Assembly: GCA_013399015.1 (NCBI GenBank)
Contig: VWZX01010527.1
Location: forward strand, 1,488,001 to 1,552,000
Length of the DNA: 64,000 nucleotides
Direction: 5' to 3'
Origin: Galbula dea
Lineage: Eukaryota > Chordata > Aves > Piciformes > Galbulidae
This document shows, piece by piece, positions 39,815 to 51,600 of the stretch. A program made the position numbers and the translations under genes. Within the stretch, counting starts at the first letter, position 1. Each line of letters starts with the position of its first letter. The notes beneath the pieces are model-generated. The model had not been told where the DNA came from and did no database searches. It saw nothing but the letters and a program-made list of their open reading frames with translations.

Positions 39815-40279
39815 CATCCCTATAGGCAATGTCAGGCTGCTATTAGGTGTCCCCCAGCCCCAAAGCCATCTTTTCTGCAGGCTGAAGAAGCCCAGTGTCC
39901 TCAGCTTCTCCTCACAGGGCAAGTGGTCCCACCTGTGACCATTTGGTAGCCTTCCATTGAACATACTTCAGTTTACTGATGTATGTCTTGTACTGACACA
40001 TCCCAAACTGGGTACAGTACCCTGCATGTGGTCTTTTGAGTGCTGTGTGGTGTGGTGTAATTGCATCCCGTGGTCAGCTGGCTGTGCTCCTCTTTGTGAG
40101 CTTGGATGCTGTCAGTTGATGTTAGTGCAAGGGCATGCTGCTGGCTCATGTTTAGCCAGACCTCCCAGAGCCTTCTCTGCAGAACTGTCTGCCAGGCTTT
40201 TTCAGTGGCCAGGGAGTTTGTCTGTCCCAGGTACAGGACTTAGCATTTGTCCTTTCTCAATGTCACAAGGTATGTTTGT
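39815..40279 (-). repeat. CR1 LINE internal fragment
   Basis: Contains TTTTCTGCAGGCTGAAGAAG, CTCAGCTTCTCCTCACAGGG, GGGTACAGTACCC and CTGCTGGCTCATGTTTAGCC, the inverted internal CR1 segments. The 3' tail is missing, and a second CR1 begins almost immediately to the right. Confidence 0.88.
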
Positions 40280-40282
40280 GTA

Positions 40283-40560
40283 GAATCATAGAATCATTTA
40301 GGTTGGAAAACACCTCTAAGATCATCAGCTCCAACCGTTGACCCAACTGCACCGTGCCCACTAAATCATGTTGCAAAGTGCTACATCTACACTTTTTTTG
40401 AACTCCTCCAGGGGTGGTGACTCCACTGTTTACCTGGGCAGCCTGTTCTAATGCTGAACCACTCTTCCAGTGAAGAAAATTTTCCTGTTATTCAACCTGA
40501 ACCTCCCCAGGCACAGCTTGAGACAATTTCCTCTTGTTCTGTAAGGCCTGACCTACCTTT
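40283..40560 (-). repeat. CR1 LINE 3' fragment abutting another
   Basis: Starts GAATCATAGAATCATTTAGG, then TTGGAAAACACCTCTAAGAT. It continues with the typical ACTAAATCATG, CCTGGGCAGCCTGTTC and CCTGAACCTCCCCAGG blocks. An inverted CR1 3' half, independent of the copy on its left. Confidence 0.92.
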
Positions 40561-41731
40561 ACATGAGTAGTTACCTGCCTATATCGTGTCAAAAATAGCC
40601 ACTTAATTCATACAGTACCTTCACCCATCCCTTCTGTAGGGTCAAAAATTAATGGTTGTTTTTTGTTAAGAACAGACTGGCAGGTAGATCCAATTTGGTC
40701 CTAAACCAGTCCAGTAGGAGGTTTTTTTCATAAGGAGTTAAATTGAGTTGGTACTTAGATTCTGGAGCACGTGGAACACTTAAGTTTTTATGTGGAAATA
40801 TCTCTGGCTTTTGTTCTGAATGTGTGTTGATTGGATGTTCTCCTAGTGGTGTATGTTGGAGTTAAACAGAAGCTGCCAAAGGTGTCCCTTTTTCATCTTG
40901 ATAGTCTTAAGACTGGTTGTGATGTAAAGGATGCCTGGAAAAAGTAGTTCTCATGAAAGTGCAGAAGCTACTGTGAATGGCATCTCTGTTCATATGATGG
41001 CTGGAGTGCTGCTTCTTACTAATCTGGCCTCTGTTCATCATGATTCAACAAGAAAATAGGAAAGCCTGTCCATGCCAACGCTTATTTTGGAAGAGGAGAG
41101 ATGGTAGCCATAACATCTTGGAAGCCAAGAAATATATAGAGTTAAGGCTAGTAAAAGAGCAAAATTGCATTTTTAAGTAGTGCTACTTTATCTTCTTGGC
41201 TTTTCCCGCCCAAAATAAATAACAAAGTAAAAATTAAAAGCATCTGTAAAAGGTTGTGCAGCAAATTATCCTAACACTCTGTAAAAAGATAAAATTAGTT
41301 TAGTGATTTTTATACTAGGATGCTCTTTAAAAATGAAGATTATGCACATCTGTTCCTTGCCTTAATATAGATCCAAAGTACACAGGCAGTCCTGCAGGAA
41401 ATCTGGGTAGCATGAGTTGTGTATGTCTTTGATTTTATATTTTTTTCCTGATTTTTAGAAGAAAAACTTCTTGGAAAAACTACAAGCAGAGTTTAAGGTT
41501 TTCTCAAATAATTCTTGCTCATATTTCAAAAACCTTGAGGTTAATCTGATCCTCTGTTTGACCTCTGACAAACATGAGTTTTGGCACAGTCTTGAAATAT
41601 CTAGTCATACGGTGTGTTTACTAAACGGTTGAGGTTAATCCAGGCAGATGTCAGCGTTTAAGCAGTGGTAGGTCATGGAGCCTGTAGCTACTCTTGCTCT
41701 TTATGCCAAAATATTGTGAAATGTGGTTGGC

Positions 41732-41752
41732 TTTTTTTTTTTTTTTTTTTTT
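41732..41752 (+). repeat. T21 homopolymer
   Basis: 21 consecutive T, the longest homopolymer in the window. On the minus strand it reads as AATAA followed by poly(A), but no retrocopy body was recognised next to it. Confidence 0.95.
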
Positions 41753-44700
41753 ATTAGAAATACTGAAGGCTAACACATTGGGCCAGTGTCTGCATAGGTT
41801 ACCAAAGACAAACTCTCCCAGGCTGTCTGGGGGAACAGACTTTTGTCGTTGTTGGGCCAATTATTAAATGAACGTGAATGTTACTGGGTTTGATGTGTGA
41901 AATGGATGTCCCTTAATGCTGGTGGTGTAAGGATGTTACAAGAAGCTGGTGTGACATAGAAAGCAGCATTGCACAGTAATTACTGAAGCTCAAGTCTGGC
42001 AGGTAGGCTCCTGAAGTTTTTTTCAGCTTTGCAATTGATTGATTTTTAGGGACTTTTACTGAGTTACTAATATTTAACTTTTATAGTTCTTGGAAAAAAA
42101 AGATCAATGATTTACTATTTGTGTAGGGAACTGAGATTTCTGTACTGGCATTCATGGCAATTAGAGGACTATTTTACTCTTGGCATTTTTGGCATCTGAG
42201 TCTGCAGACTCAGTTTCAAGGCTTTGCCAGAGTCTCAAAACTATCAGGCAATTAATATATGATAGTCAAAACAGAGCAACAAGAGGGAGACTGAAGGGCA
42301 GAGTATTTGCTTAGAAATTCTCAATATACTGTGCCATTCAAGCTAGGTCTCTTCTGAGTTGGTGGGGGCAGCTTCTAAGATATTTTTTTTCCTTTCTTGG
42401 TCACCCCAGTTGTCTCCAAAATGGATTGTAATTTCCTGATGATGTTGTGACTTGGAGTCATTTGTTTGTTATGTTGACATATCTTTGGATTCCCAAGTAT
42501 ACCAGTGTGAACAGCCATAAACTTCTGTATTGCTAGAATCCTGTGAATGTGAATGAGTGCTTGTAAAATACTTGAAGGTTTTACCATTTAGTATTTGCTG
42601 TCAAAGCTCCTGTATTGCCAAGGGAGAGGAAGTGCCTTCTGTTCATTCTGGATGTTCTTCCCTTTATGAGTTTATGTGATAGAGAATTGTTTGAGATATT
42701 TTTGAAACTTACTTTTGGCAGCTGCATTGACATTATCTGGATAATGCAGGTTTGCTTTTTTGATTTGTTTCTAACTGTTTGGACCTACTAGTTCTGTGTG
42801 TTAGCAGAGGTTTAGGGCTGTCAAGGTAAAAGTGTATATATATGCTGTTTTTCTCATGAAGCATGTATCAGGGCTGAGAAAGATACTAACACTTTGGATT
42901 TGAAGGCATATCCTTTGCATCTTCTGCATTCAGGAACAGCTTATTTCTGTTTAAGAATAGGTGAGGTGGTGTGACCATGTGTAGGCAGAGACAGTTGTTG
43001 GGTAAATTGGTTAAATGTGTTTCATAGAAGACTAGGACATTTTTCTCTTCACTAGAGCAGCTCTGTTCCACAATGTAAGTGCACACGCCGTGAAGCATCT
43101 GTGTTACCATAGTGAATGGAAAAACAACTCTAGCAGATTTTGAGGAGCAGTATATTAGGTTTGGACAAGCCTTATCACAGACGACCTCCTTGTGGCTGTG
43201 CAAGAGTAACCTGGCAAGCACTCAGATCTTTTAATAAGTATTAATTGTCTGCAGACTGTCTGGCGAGAAGAATTATGATAATGAGAGGATGTAACTTTAT
43301 CTAATCTTGCTCCTTCGCAGCCTCACGTGCTTTTTTCTGAGCTTCAATTCACCTTGGCATGATCCTTGGCCACACATTGGTATACTGATCTGTACTTCTC
43401 CAAATGGTAAACTCATTCTGTTAGCTAAAATGAGGGGGTTTTGAATCATTTCTGCCCCAGAGTATTTGTTCCCTGACTAATTTCATGGCTTTACAGTTAA
43501 GCAGCAAGGTTTCTATGTGACAGTTTTAGAGAAAGAGCCTGTTTCACTGAGCATGCAATTCATCTGTGTGTACAAGGTCAGTACGAGAGATTTAAACCCT
43601 GTTTAAGACCTTTTTAAGCTCCTTGGGTTTAACTGCTTCATAGATTGTTGCCTTGCAGAAGTGAGGGAGTTTGGCATGGTAAGAAAAATGGGTAAATTAT
43701 TTTTGAGGAGGTGTGTTTGTTCATATATTTTACTTTGTGGATATTTTTGGGAGGGAGGCGATGACCTACTGCAGTCTGGGAAAAGTAAGCTTGAATTTTG
43801 ATGTGTTTACTTTTTGGATGCAAGTCACTTAGGACTTGGAATTACATTGCCAAAGTAAGTGGGATCTTTATAGGTTTCTTTGGGATCATGAACACCTTCT
43901 ACCTCTGTTTAGTAGTTTTCCATATTGAGAAGAGAATAATCTATTTGTACTCGTAAGTGTTGTTGTGGTTTCTTCTTTGCCAGGGTGACCTGAAGATTTC
44001 TGGTAGTTTCTGGCTTTCTGTGAAGTCTGAAAAATGCATCAGCATAAACCCTTGATTCCTACCCTTAAAACAAATCATCTTAAAACAAATGTTTTGCTAA
44101 TTAAAAGGTGATCGAATGGTTTCCTGACCTTCTGTTACTATGCAAAGAATTTGTTGTGGTTAGGTAATGATGAGAGTTCATCATTAATCCATCTTACTAA
44201 TCCTTTGAGTTAGTGTTTTTCTCAGTTTTGGGAGCTGAGCTGTATAGTTTTGGGGGGTTTATTTTCAGCCTTTTTTAGATTTGAGAAACTCTAGAAAGCT
44301 TACCTGATTCTCCTGGTTCATAATTAAAATGTCATCACCAGCTTCACATGCTTCACTTCAGGGATTTGTTTACAATAGGAGTTTTCAGTACGACTTGGGA
44401 AAATTGTGTTAGTGAATGGATGCCTAAAATAACCTCTCTGTTGGGCTACATCCTTCCAGCTCTAAGTGGGTGTCTCCTCCAGGGAGTATGGAAACTATTC
44501 TGGAGTCTGCAGAGCCCTGGAGGAACCCAGTAAATTACCTTGGAGCTTTTTGCTCTTTCCCTATCTCATATCTGTTTGCTTGCTTTCTGCAGACAAAGAG
44601 TATCTGTAAATGTGGTTACCTTGGTGGTATGTTGTCTAATTGCACCTCATGATTTTTGAATTCCTGGGATGCTCGTGATGGCTATTCTTAAATTTGAGGC

Positions 44701-44821
44701 CAGAAGGACTGGACTATGTAGCTCTTTGAGCTTTTTCTGTTTTCTCATTCCGTGTTTTAGGATGGGAACTGAACTACAAAAATGGACATGTCTGGGCAGA
44801 CTCTTGGGCAACTAACTAAAG

Positions 44822-44905
44822 ACAGCCCTCATTGAGCAAGGGAGTTGAACAAGGTGACCTCCAGAGGTCCCTTCTAACCTTCACTGTTCTGTGGTTCTGT
44901 GAAGA
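44822..44905 (+). repeat. CR1 LINE 3' end fragment
   Basis: GAGTTGAACAAGGTGACCTC, CAGAGGTCCCTTCTAACCTT and CTGTTCTGTGGTTCTGTGAA: the sense CR1 tail. It lies about 390 bases upstream of the first GALNT11 coding exon acceptor. Confidence 0.88.
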
Positions 44906-45290
44906 ATCAATTCCCTGTGTATTTAGTTAAACAATGATATGTTTAAATAAATGCAGGCATACAAAGAATGTACTGCTGTGGAAGAGAGATAGTTATATAA
45001 GTGTTACGAGGAAAAATGAATAATTTTTACCTTTAATTATGATGTGTCACTGGACTCTTTGTGATTGTTTGCTTGATGTTTTAAAGCAGTAGTATCTACA
45101 CAATGTGCAAACTGTTAATGCTATTTTTTTGAATGGGAAGGTGGAAAGGGATTTCACTCTCAAGGTCTTTGCCGTTAAGCTTAAGTTCAAAAATCATTTC
45201 ATGGAAGAGTAACCTGTAGAAGGCACTTCCTAATGTGTAGACCTGATGAGGTAACAGGCAGCACTTTCAAATGTGTTTTTGTTCTTTCAG

Positions 45291-45623
45291 GTAATTGAGA
45301 ATGAGTCATCAATGATGCTAAGTCTACAATGGGAAGTGTCACACTTCGCTACTTCTGCTATGGGTGCCTTTTCACATCTGTGACCTGGACACTTCTGCTC
45401 TTTGTTTATTTCAACTTCAGTGAAGAGAACCAATCCTTCAAGAATGTGCCCATCAAGGGGCTGGAACCTCAGAGGCCATTGCCAAAAAAATTCTACCCCC
45501 GTTTTACACGGGGGCCTGTTCATATCCCTGAACTTCAACAGAAAGAGAACAAGATAGGAAATTCTCTTGGAAATCATGTCCAGGACCCAGTTAAGGGGGA
45601 GGTAGAATTCTCTCCTGAAATGG
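45291..45623 (+). CDS. GALNT11: GALNT11 coding exon 1: 5' UTR tail, signal anchor and stem
   Basis: The acceptor TTCTTTCAG ends at 45290. 38 bases of 5' UTR precede ATG 45329-45331, which has A at -3 and G at +4. It encodes residues 1-98 plus one base of codon 99 and ends at ATGG|GTAAGT. The N-terminus MGSVTLRYFCYGCLF is nearly the human GALNT11 start, which fixes both gene identity and start codon. A hydrophobic anchor spans about residues 7-28, followed at once by an NFS sequon (29-31). The rest is a Lys/Pro/Glu-rich luminal stem, the least conserved part of the family. Three ATGs upstream in this exon are described separately. Confidence 0.95.
45301..45315 (+). promoter_or_regulatory. Short upstream ORF in GALNT11 5' UTR
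   Basis: ATG AGT CAT CAA TGA, four codons ending 13 bases before the GALNT11 ATG. A at -3 gives a moderate start context. A short uORF this close to the main start can reduce initiation; the effect is inferred. Confidence 0.6.
45312..45383 (+). promoter_or_regulatory. Upstream ORF overlapping the GALNT11 start codon
   Basis: Two consecutive ATGs (45312 and 45315) open a 23-codon frame that runs through the GALNT11 ATG in a different frame and stops at TGA 45381-45383, 55 bases inside the coding sequence. The first ATG has a weak context (T at -3); the second has A at -3. Ribosomes using either could not readily restart at 45329, so this is a candidate translational brake. Confidence 0.6.
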
Positions 45624-48600
45624 GTAAGTGGTTTTCAGTGCTGGTGACAAAATTACTAGAACAATAAAAGAAACGAAATACTAAGATTGGTTGATGTGGT
45701 TGTTTTTTAAATGATTGCGGGGAAAGTTGTTTAATGAAGCTGTTTTGCTTGTTTAAGTGCAGGTGATACTAGTGGCTTTCTTCCTTACTTAAAATTTTTT
45801 CTGTTGTGTTTAGTCCAAAATACACTATTCCTAACATTTACACCTGTGCTGGGTAAGTGCTAATGAGGAGGACTGGATTATGGCAAGTTGTCTACCATTC
45901 ATGTAGTTCTTGTTTTTGGAAGGGTCAGTGTGTGCTTGTTTCATATTTTATACCTGTGTTCACTGGGCTCAAACACATGATCTTTTATTAGCCACAGAGA
46001 TGCAATAACTCAAAATAGCTTGATAACAATGCACAATAAAGAGTACCCATTGATTTCGAGACTATCCTTGAAGTATGAAATCATCTGCAAAAAAGATGCA
46101 TGTGGAACAAATTACAATGAAATTATTGAGATGGCAGTGGTTAGGGCCAGATCCTGCTTACTCGGCACAACAAAGGTTTGTGTGTTTCTTTTGAGCATAT
46201 TTCATCAATGAGATGATTTGGTTTTGTCTTCCAGACTTGCCTTCCAAATTAAAGCGCTTTGTATAATTAACTCCTTACTGCTTATTGTTCGCTGTTATGT
46301 TCAGATACACAAACTGAGGCAAGTTGTGTCCTGGCCTGCAAATTTGCTTTAGGTCTGGATGCAGATGTTGATTGTTGTGGTATCGGTGTCTGCTGCTTTA
46401 GGAATTATGGCATAGTACCCTTCATAGCCACAAGTTTAATGTTCATGCCTGATGGAAGTCCTCCATCATTATTTCGGATGAATGCTGAATCACCAGCTTC
46501 AAGAGTTTATAGAACTTTACCAAACTTCAGGTTTTGAGTTGGTCATTAGATCTGCATGAATATGTAGGAGAAACACCAATTCATGTTGCCCTGTGACATT
46601 ACAAATGTTTTTTTATCAGTTCACTTGGAAAAGCCAGAGAGACAAGTGAGGTGAGGTGAAAGCCAGTCCAGAGGTAGCCATTTCTTTCCAACTATTCAGT
46701 ACTAGCCAGGAAAAAATTGAATCTTTTTAACTGAGAAGTCCCTTGATCTTCAAACCAAGTGACTAGTTTTGTTGGTGAAAGCCAAGGGGAATTATAGGGC
46801 CAGGATAAATTCTACATGAATCATTAGGGAACGGCTGGCACTCTGTTAGAGTTAGAATAAGGGTTTTCTGTGTGTCTAGGATAGGGCAGTGTTAAACACA
46901 CAAAGGAAAAAAAGACAACCACTAAATAAAATAAAAAGAAGTTTTGCCTATGATAGCCAAAATCAAAATGTTATGTGGTAGGACAATCTTTTAATTTAAT
47001 CTGGGAGAGCTGTGTAATACTGCTGAAGTAAAGCCTAAACTGGTGTTTCAGTTGCAAAACCTTTATTTTCCAAGGGCTTTTGTCAACTGTTTGGACTGAA
47101 ATCTTTCAAGCCTTTTGCATGCATTTTGGAAATTGTTCTTCATGGGAATGTTTTAGAAATATTATTGTTCCTTCTTGTCTATATTCAGAAGATCAGAAAA
47201 AAATAATTAGGGATTGGTTGTGGGCAGGTTGTAGAATGGAACATGTGATATGTGGTTCTTAAGCTTGTGCTTTGTATAAAGAAAATGTTTTGAGTTGACC
47301 CAGAGGCACAGTGTTACTGTGATGCTGAGTATTCAAGAATTGTTTGGTTTGAGTCTTGAATACTTGAGCTGGGTGTCTGAACTGACGAGCTTGAAACTGT
47401 GCTTTGGAAATACACATGCTTCAGAGGAGGACTGACTTCCCACTTTAGGCCACTGGTGCTGGAAGAGTGGGTCTGCCACTGGGAACAGACCTTGTTCGTG
47501 TTCATCCATGGTGGGAGCACTCATCCATGAGCATGATGGTGTTAGTCATCACAAGACACACTTATGTGGGTATATCCCATGTCTTTGCCAGATATCACTT
47601 CCCACTTGTTCTTGCACAAATGTCAAGTCATCTTGATAGTGTAGCTGCATTGCCATTGCTGTACTCAAGACTAAAACTGCCAGAGTGGAAAATGTAAATG
47701 GTGGAAGTGTGGATGTACAGAATCCCCTCTAGAAGGTCATCTTATACCTATAGGTAGATTTTGCTGAAATACAAATGCTGATGACACAGCTGTACTCTGA
47801 AGGCCAACCAAGACTACTTGTTTGGAAAGGAAGAAAGCTTCAAAACTTTTTAAATGGCCTTTTCTTCTGTTCCATTTTTTAACCCATCTCATTTTTCTGG
47901 GCTTGAGCTCAGCTGGCTCCTGCATAGCTGTTGAAAACTGAAGAACACAAGGTACAAAGAGAGGCTGAGAGGATTGGATTTTTTCTGCCTTAAAGAAGGC
48001 TGAGGGGTGAGGTTTTATTGCTGTCAATAGCAATTTAATAGGAGGCTGTAGGGAAGATGAAGCCAGACTCTTTCCAGAGATATATGGGATTATGATAAGA
48101 AATTAAAGCAAGGAGATTTCTTTTAGATAAGAGGCAAAACATTTTCAGTGTGATGGTGGTCTTATGCTTGAACAGGGATGTGAAAATGTTGTGGAATCTC
48201 CATCCTTGTGGATACTGGAGGCTTTCAATACTTAAGTGGACAGGTTCCAAGCAATCTGACCTAGTTAAATCTGCTTCTAGCAGAGGATTAGACTGTATGT
48301 CCCTTCAACCTAAACTAGTCTGTGATTCTATGCAGTGTATTATCCTGGATGTGTGGCAGCGTGTGAATGAGGAACTCCCTTGTAGATTTTCGAACCGTGT
48401 AGATATGATTGGCAGGGTGAAAGGAAATAAATTAACATGATCCTTTCTTACTTCTTGGGCTGGAATGTCAGTGACATTGCCTATGTAGCTGGAGAGGGCA
48501 CACGCATCTCATTCTGTGCAGCCAGCTGAACAGAGACATTAAAAGTCATTACTCTGCTACCTGAGTTGTTGCAGAAGTGGCTAGCAGACACAGTTGGTGG

Positions 48601-51600
48601 CTACCACTTCCTCTCCCTCCTTTTTTCCCCCCCACAGAAGAGTTGAGTAAAGCATGATATTTTGCTTCTACTCACGCTAGTTGGGTATATGGCTTCGTGA
48701 GAGAGAAGCCCATGGCACTGTTTCAAGCCAAGCAGGATGGCATTGAGGCTTTGCCTTGGCCTCTGGCAGTGTACTTATTTATCTGCTTTTGCCATGCTCA
48801 GCAACAGTTGATGTTTTTGCTAAAATAATAAAATGGCTAGCTCTGCACGGAATTGGAACTACTATTACAAGGGGTTTTCTGCCATTGTAAAGGTATTTTT
48901 TCTCTCAAAAATCCTTTTACTCACCCTTCATCTGTATGGGTAGGTGCTGGTGCATTATGTGTCAAAGCCCATCCTCTGTTGCTTGTTTGATGTTGGCTTT
49001 TAGGCAGTGCTAAGAATTAGAGGCCATTTAAGTGAAGGGAGGTTGTCTGGTAAGGCAATAAACCCAAAGGAGCCATCAGTCTTTGGACACACATTGCAAA
49101 CCCAGAGGGGTTTTTGAAGAACGTTGTGGGGTTTAGAGGAGTTTAAACCATACATTTCAATCTTTGATTGTTTCCAAAGGATAATTTTGAACCTGTTAAC
49201 TGATCTTGGCATGGTTTGGTTTTGTTTGTTTGGTTTGTTTTCAGGAATGATTTTTAATGAAGAAGATCAGGAAGTGAGAGACTTGGGCTATCAGAAGCAT
49301 GCTTTCAATATGCTTATCAGTAATCGGCTGGGGTACCACAGGGAGGTGCCTGATACAAGAGATGCAAAGTATGTACTAATTTTTTGAGAGAACATGCTAT
49401 AATTTCATGTCCATAAGGTCTTGTTACTCATATTATGTATGATGTAGTATTTAACATTTCTGGTATTACATTTGTTAGACACTCCTTCAGCCTTCTGTAT
49501 TGCTGAACGCAGATTTTCAGCTATTTTAAACAAGTGATTGAGGTTTGAATTTTTATTTTTTTTTTTAACTGAAAATTATTTCTGGAAATACAGTATTTTG
49601 CAAACTGGAAAAGGTATGTGATAAGTAGACAGACACCAGGCTTCATGAAGAAAGGACTGCTGCTCCCTGAAAGCAAAGTTTTTCCCTGATTTCTAATTCA
49701 CTTTAAGAATGCTTAATGGAGAACTAGATTGGATATACACTTATTCAAACTTTCATCGTATTAATTTAATTTTTGTCAGTAGTACGTTTGGCAGACAGCT
49801 ATTTTGATAGAAAGAAGATTCTGAATATACTTCTAAGTCAAAGTCAATATAGAAAAGACCTAAGAATCAAACTTCCTATCCAGCAACATTAAGATTAGAT
49901 GTCCCTTGTCTCTTTCATCTTGCTAGCTGTGTACTCGGTTATTTAAAGCATGCTACAATATTTTTATTTTTGAAGCTTCAATTTGAGATACTCTGTACTG
50001 TAACTACCAGAAGAGATGCTATAATTCTGTTTGGTATCTTTTGAAGGATGGACATTAAATGTTCCAGTGCCCAAGTTAATGAGAGACTTCCATATTCTGC
50101 ACTACTTAACATTTCTTGAAAGCCTATAGAGGGTAATATAGAAGAATTGCTGATGACAAAGGCTCCCTGTGTCTTAGTTAAAATCCTTGCTTGGTATCTG
50201 GATTGCACTGCTCTGAGTACTTCCTATTAAAAAGCAGATATTTTTCTTGCCAGATGCACGTGGGAGGGGGGAAAAACCACCACTGTAATAACAACAAAAA
50301 AACCCAACATTGAATTGGAAAAAAACCCTCTGGTGTGGGTAAATGTAATGAATCTTACTTGCTCTCCCAAGAGCTAAGTTCATTCCATGTCAATGAAGAT
50401 TTTTCTTGTATACTTCTGAGTTTTCATTTATAGTTTCTTATTTTTCTTGGATTTCCTCATGTCTGGTGTCTTTAAATGACATTAATCTGTCATACTGTGC
50501 CCTGTTAGAAGTATGAACAGAATGTAGAAATAAGGAGAAAGAATGGATGATCTTCTGCTTTGAGTGGGATTTAGCTTTCAGCTTAAGATGCTTAAACTCA
50601 TCTGCATGTTAGTCAGTTGTCTCTGCTTTTATTATAATTAGCAAGGATCCAGTCAATGCAGTTTAATGGAGCATGCAGAGCTCTTTAGCTGACGAAATGC
50701 ACTTGTCAGCCTTAGGGTGAGCTGAACACTGTGTACTCCATGACAGCAGTGACTAGACTTAAGTGCCATAATCTGCAGGCTGAATTCTAACCTTGGTTGT
50801 CTAAGTAGGTGTTTAGCACCATTGGAGGTATTCTGAGGTATCCAACCCATTCTCCAGCAGCTAGCCAATAAAGTTGTGGGGTTTTTGTAGGCCTTGGGTC
50901 ATATTTACTATTCCTGTATATCTGAACTCCCCAAGAGTGCTAGACATTGTTTGACAGCTGAAACAAGACCTTAGTGTTTTCTCTTGTTTGTCTTGAGGAT
51001 CTGTGATTCTCACTCCCACCCCAATCCATCATGTCCTTTGTTTTCTAACAAGTAGCAATGTTAATGATAAGTCTGTATTATATGGAGAGTAACTTGCTAT
51101 GCCCAGTCCTCCTATAAACACTATATGACTGGGCTGTTTATGTTCAAGTTAGGAGTTCTTCCTACACATGTAATGATTTCAGTAGTGACCCAGCCCGATG
51201 GAAATCCCACTGAAAATAGCGCTAACTACTGTATTTCTGTTTGCAGATGTAGAGAGAAGTCCTACCCTTCTGATCTGCCATCTGCCAGCGTCATTATCTG
51301 TTTCTACAATGAAGCGCTCTCTGCCCTGCTTCGCACAGTCCATAGTGTCCTGGATCGCACTCCTGCGCACCTGCTTCATGAAATTGTTCTGGTGGATGAC
51401 AACAGTGAATTGGGTGAGAGAACCTTTCAGTAATACTGTGGTCAGTGCTTACACTTCTTCACCTTCCTTATCTCTCCTTGTGCTTTTATTGACTGATCAT
51501 AATAAAACCCATGGAAGCAGTGATGCAGACTCAACTTGCACTGCAGTCCATCTCCAGAAAGTGCCAGTAGAAGTACACAATGTTCTCTGAATCCCAAAAT

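Larger units (their letters stand above)
31031..45290 (+). other. GALNT11: GALNT11 5' UTR exon 1 remainder and first intron
   Basis: Between the CpG island and the acceptor of the first coding exon (TTCTTTCAG, ending 45290). The end of the non-coding exon is uncertain. The best donor-like sites I see are CAG|GTAAAC with its first intron base at 31147, and CCG|GTGAGG near 31029. The remainder is AT-rich and stop-filled. It holds two abutting CR1 fragments (39815-40279 and 40283-40560), one short CR1 (44822-44905), a dispersed direct repeat (34653-34756 and 36077-36184), a T21 run (41732-41752) and a T13 run (37475-37487). No coding exon is recognised here. Confidence 0.6.

Noticed and set aside
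41732..41752. T21 run as the tail of a minus-strand processed retrocopy
   Set aside because: No coding or UTR-like body was recognised next to it, and no target-site duplication was seen.
46303..46330. AAACTGAGGCAAG-like inverted MIR core
   Set aside because: The match is limited to about a dozen bases and breaks down on both sides.
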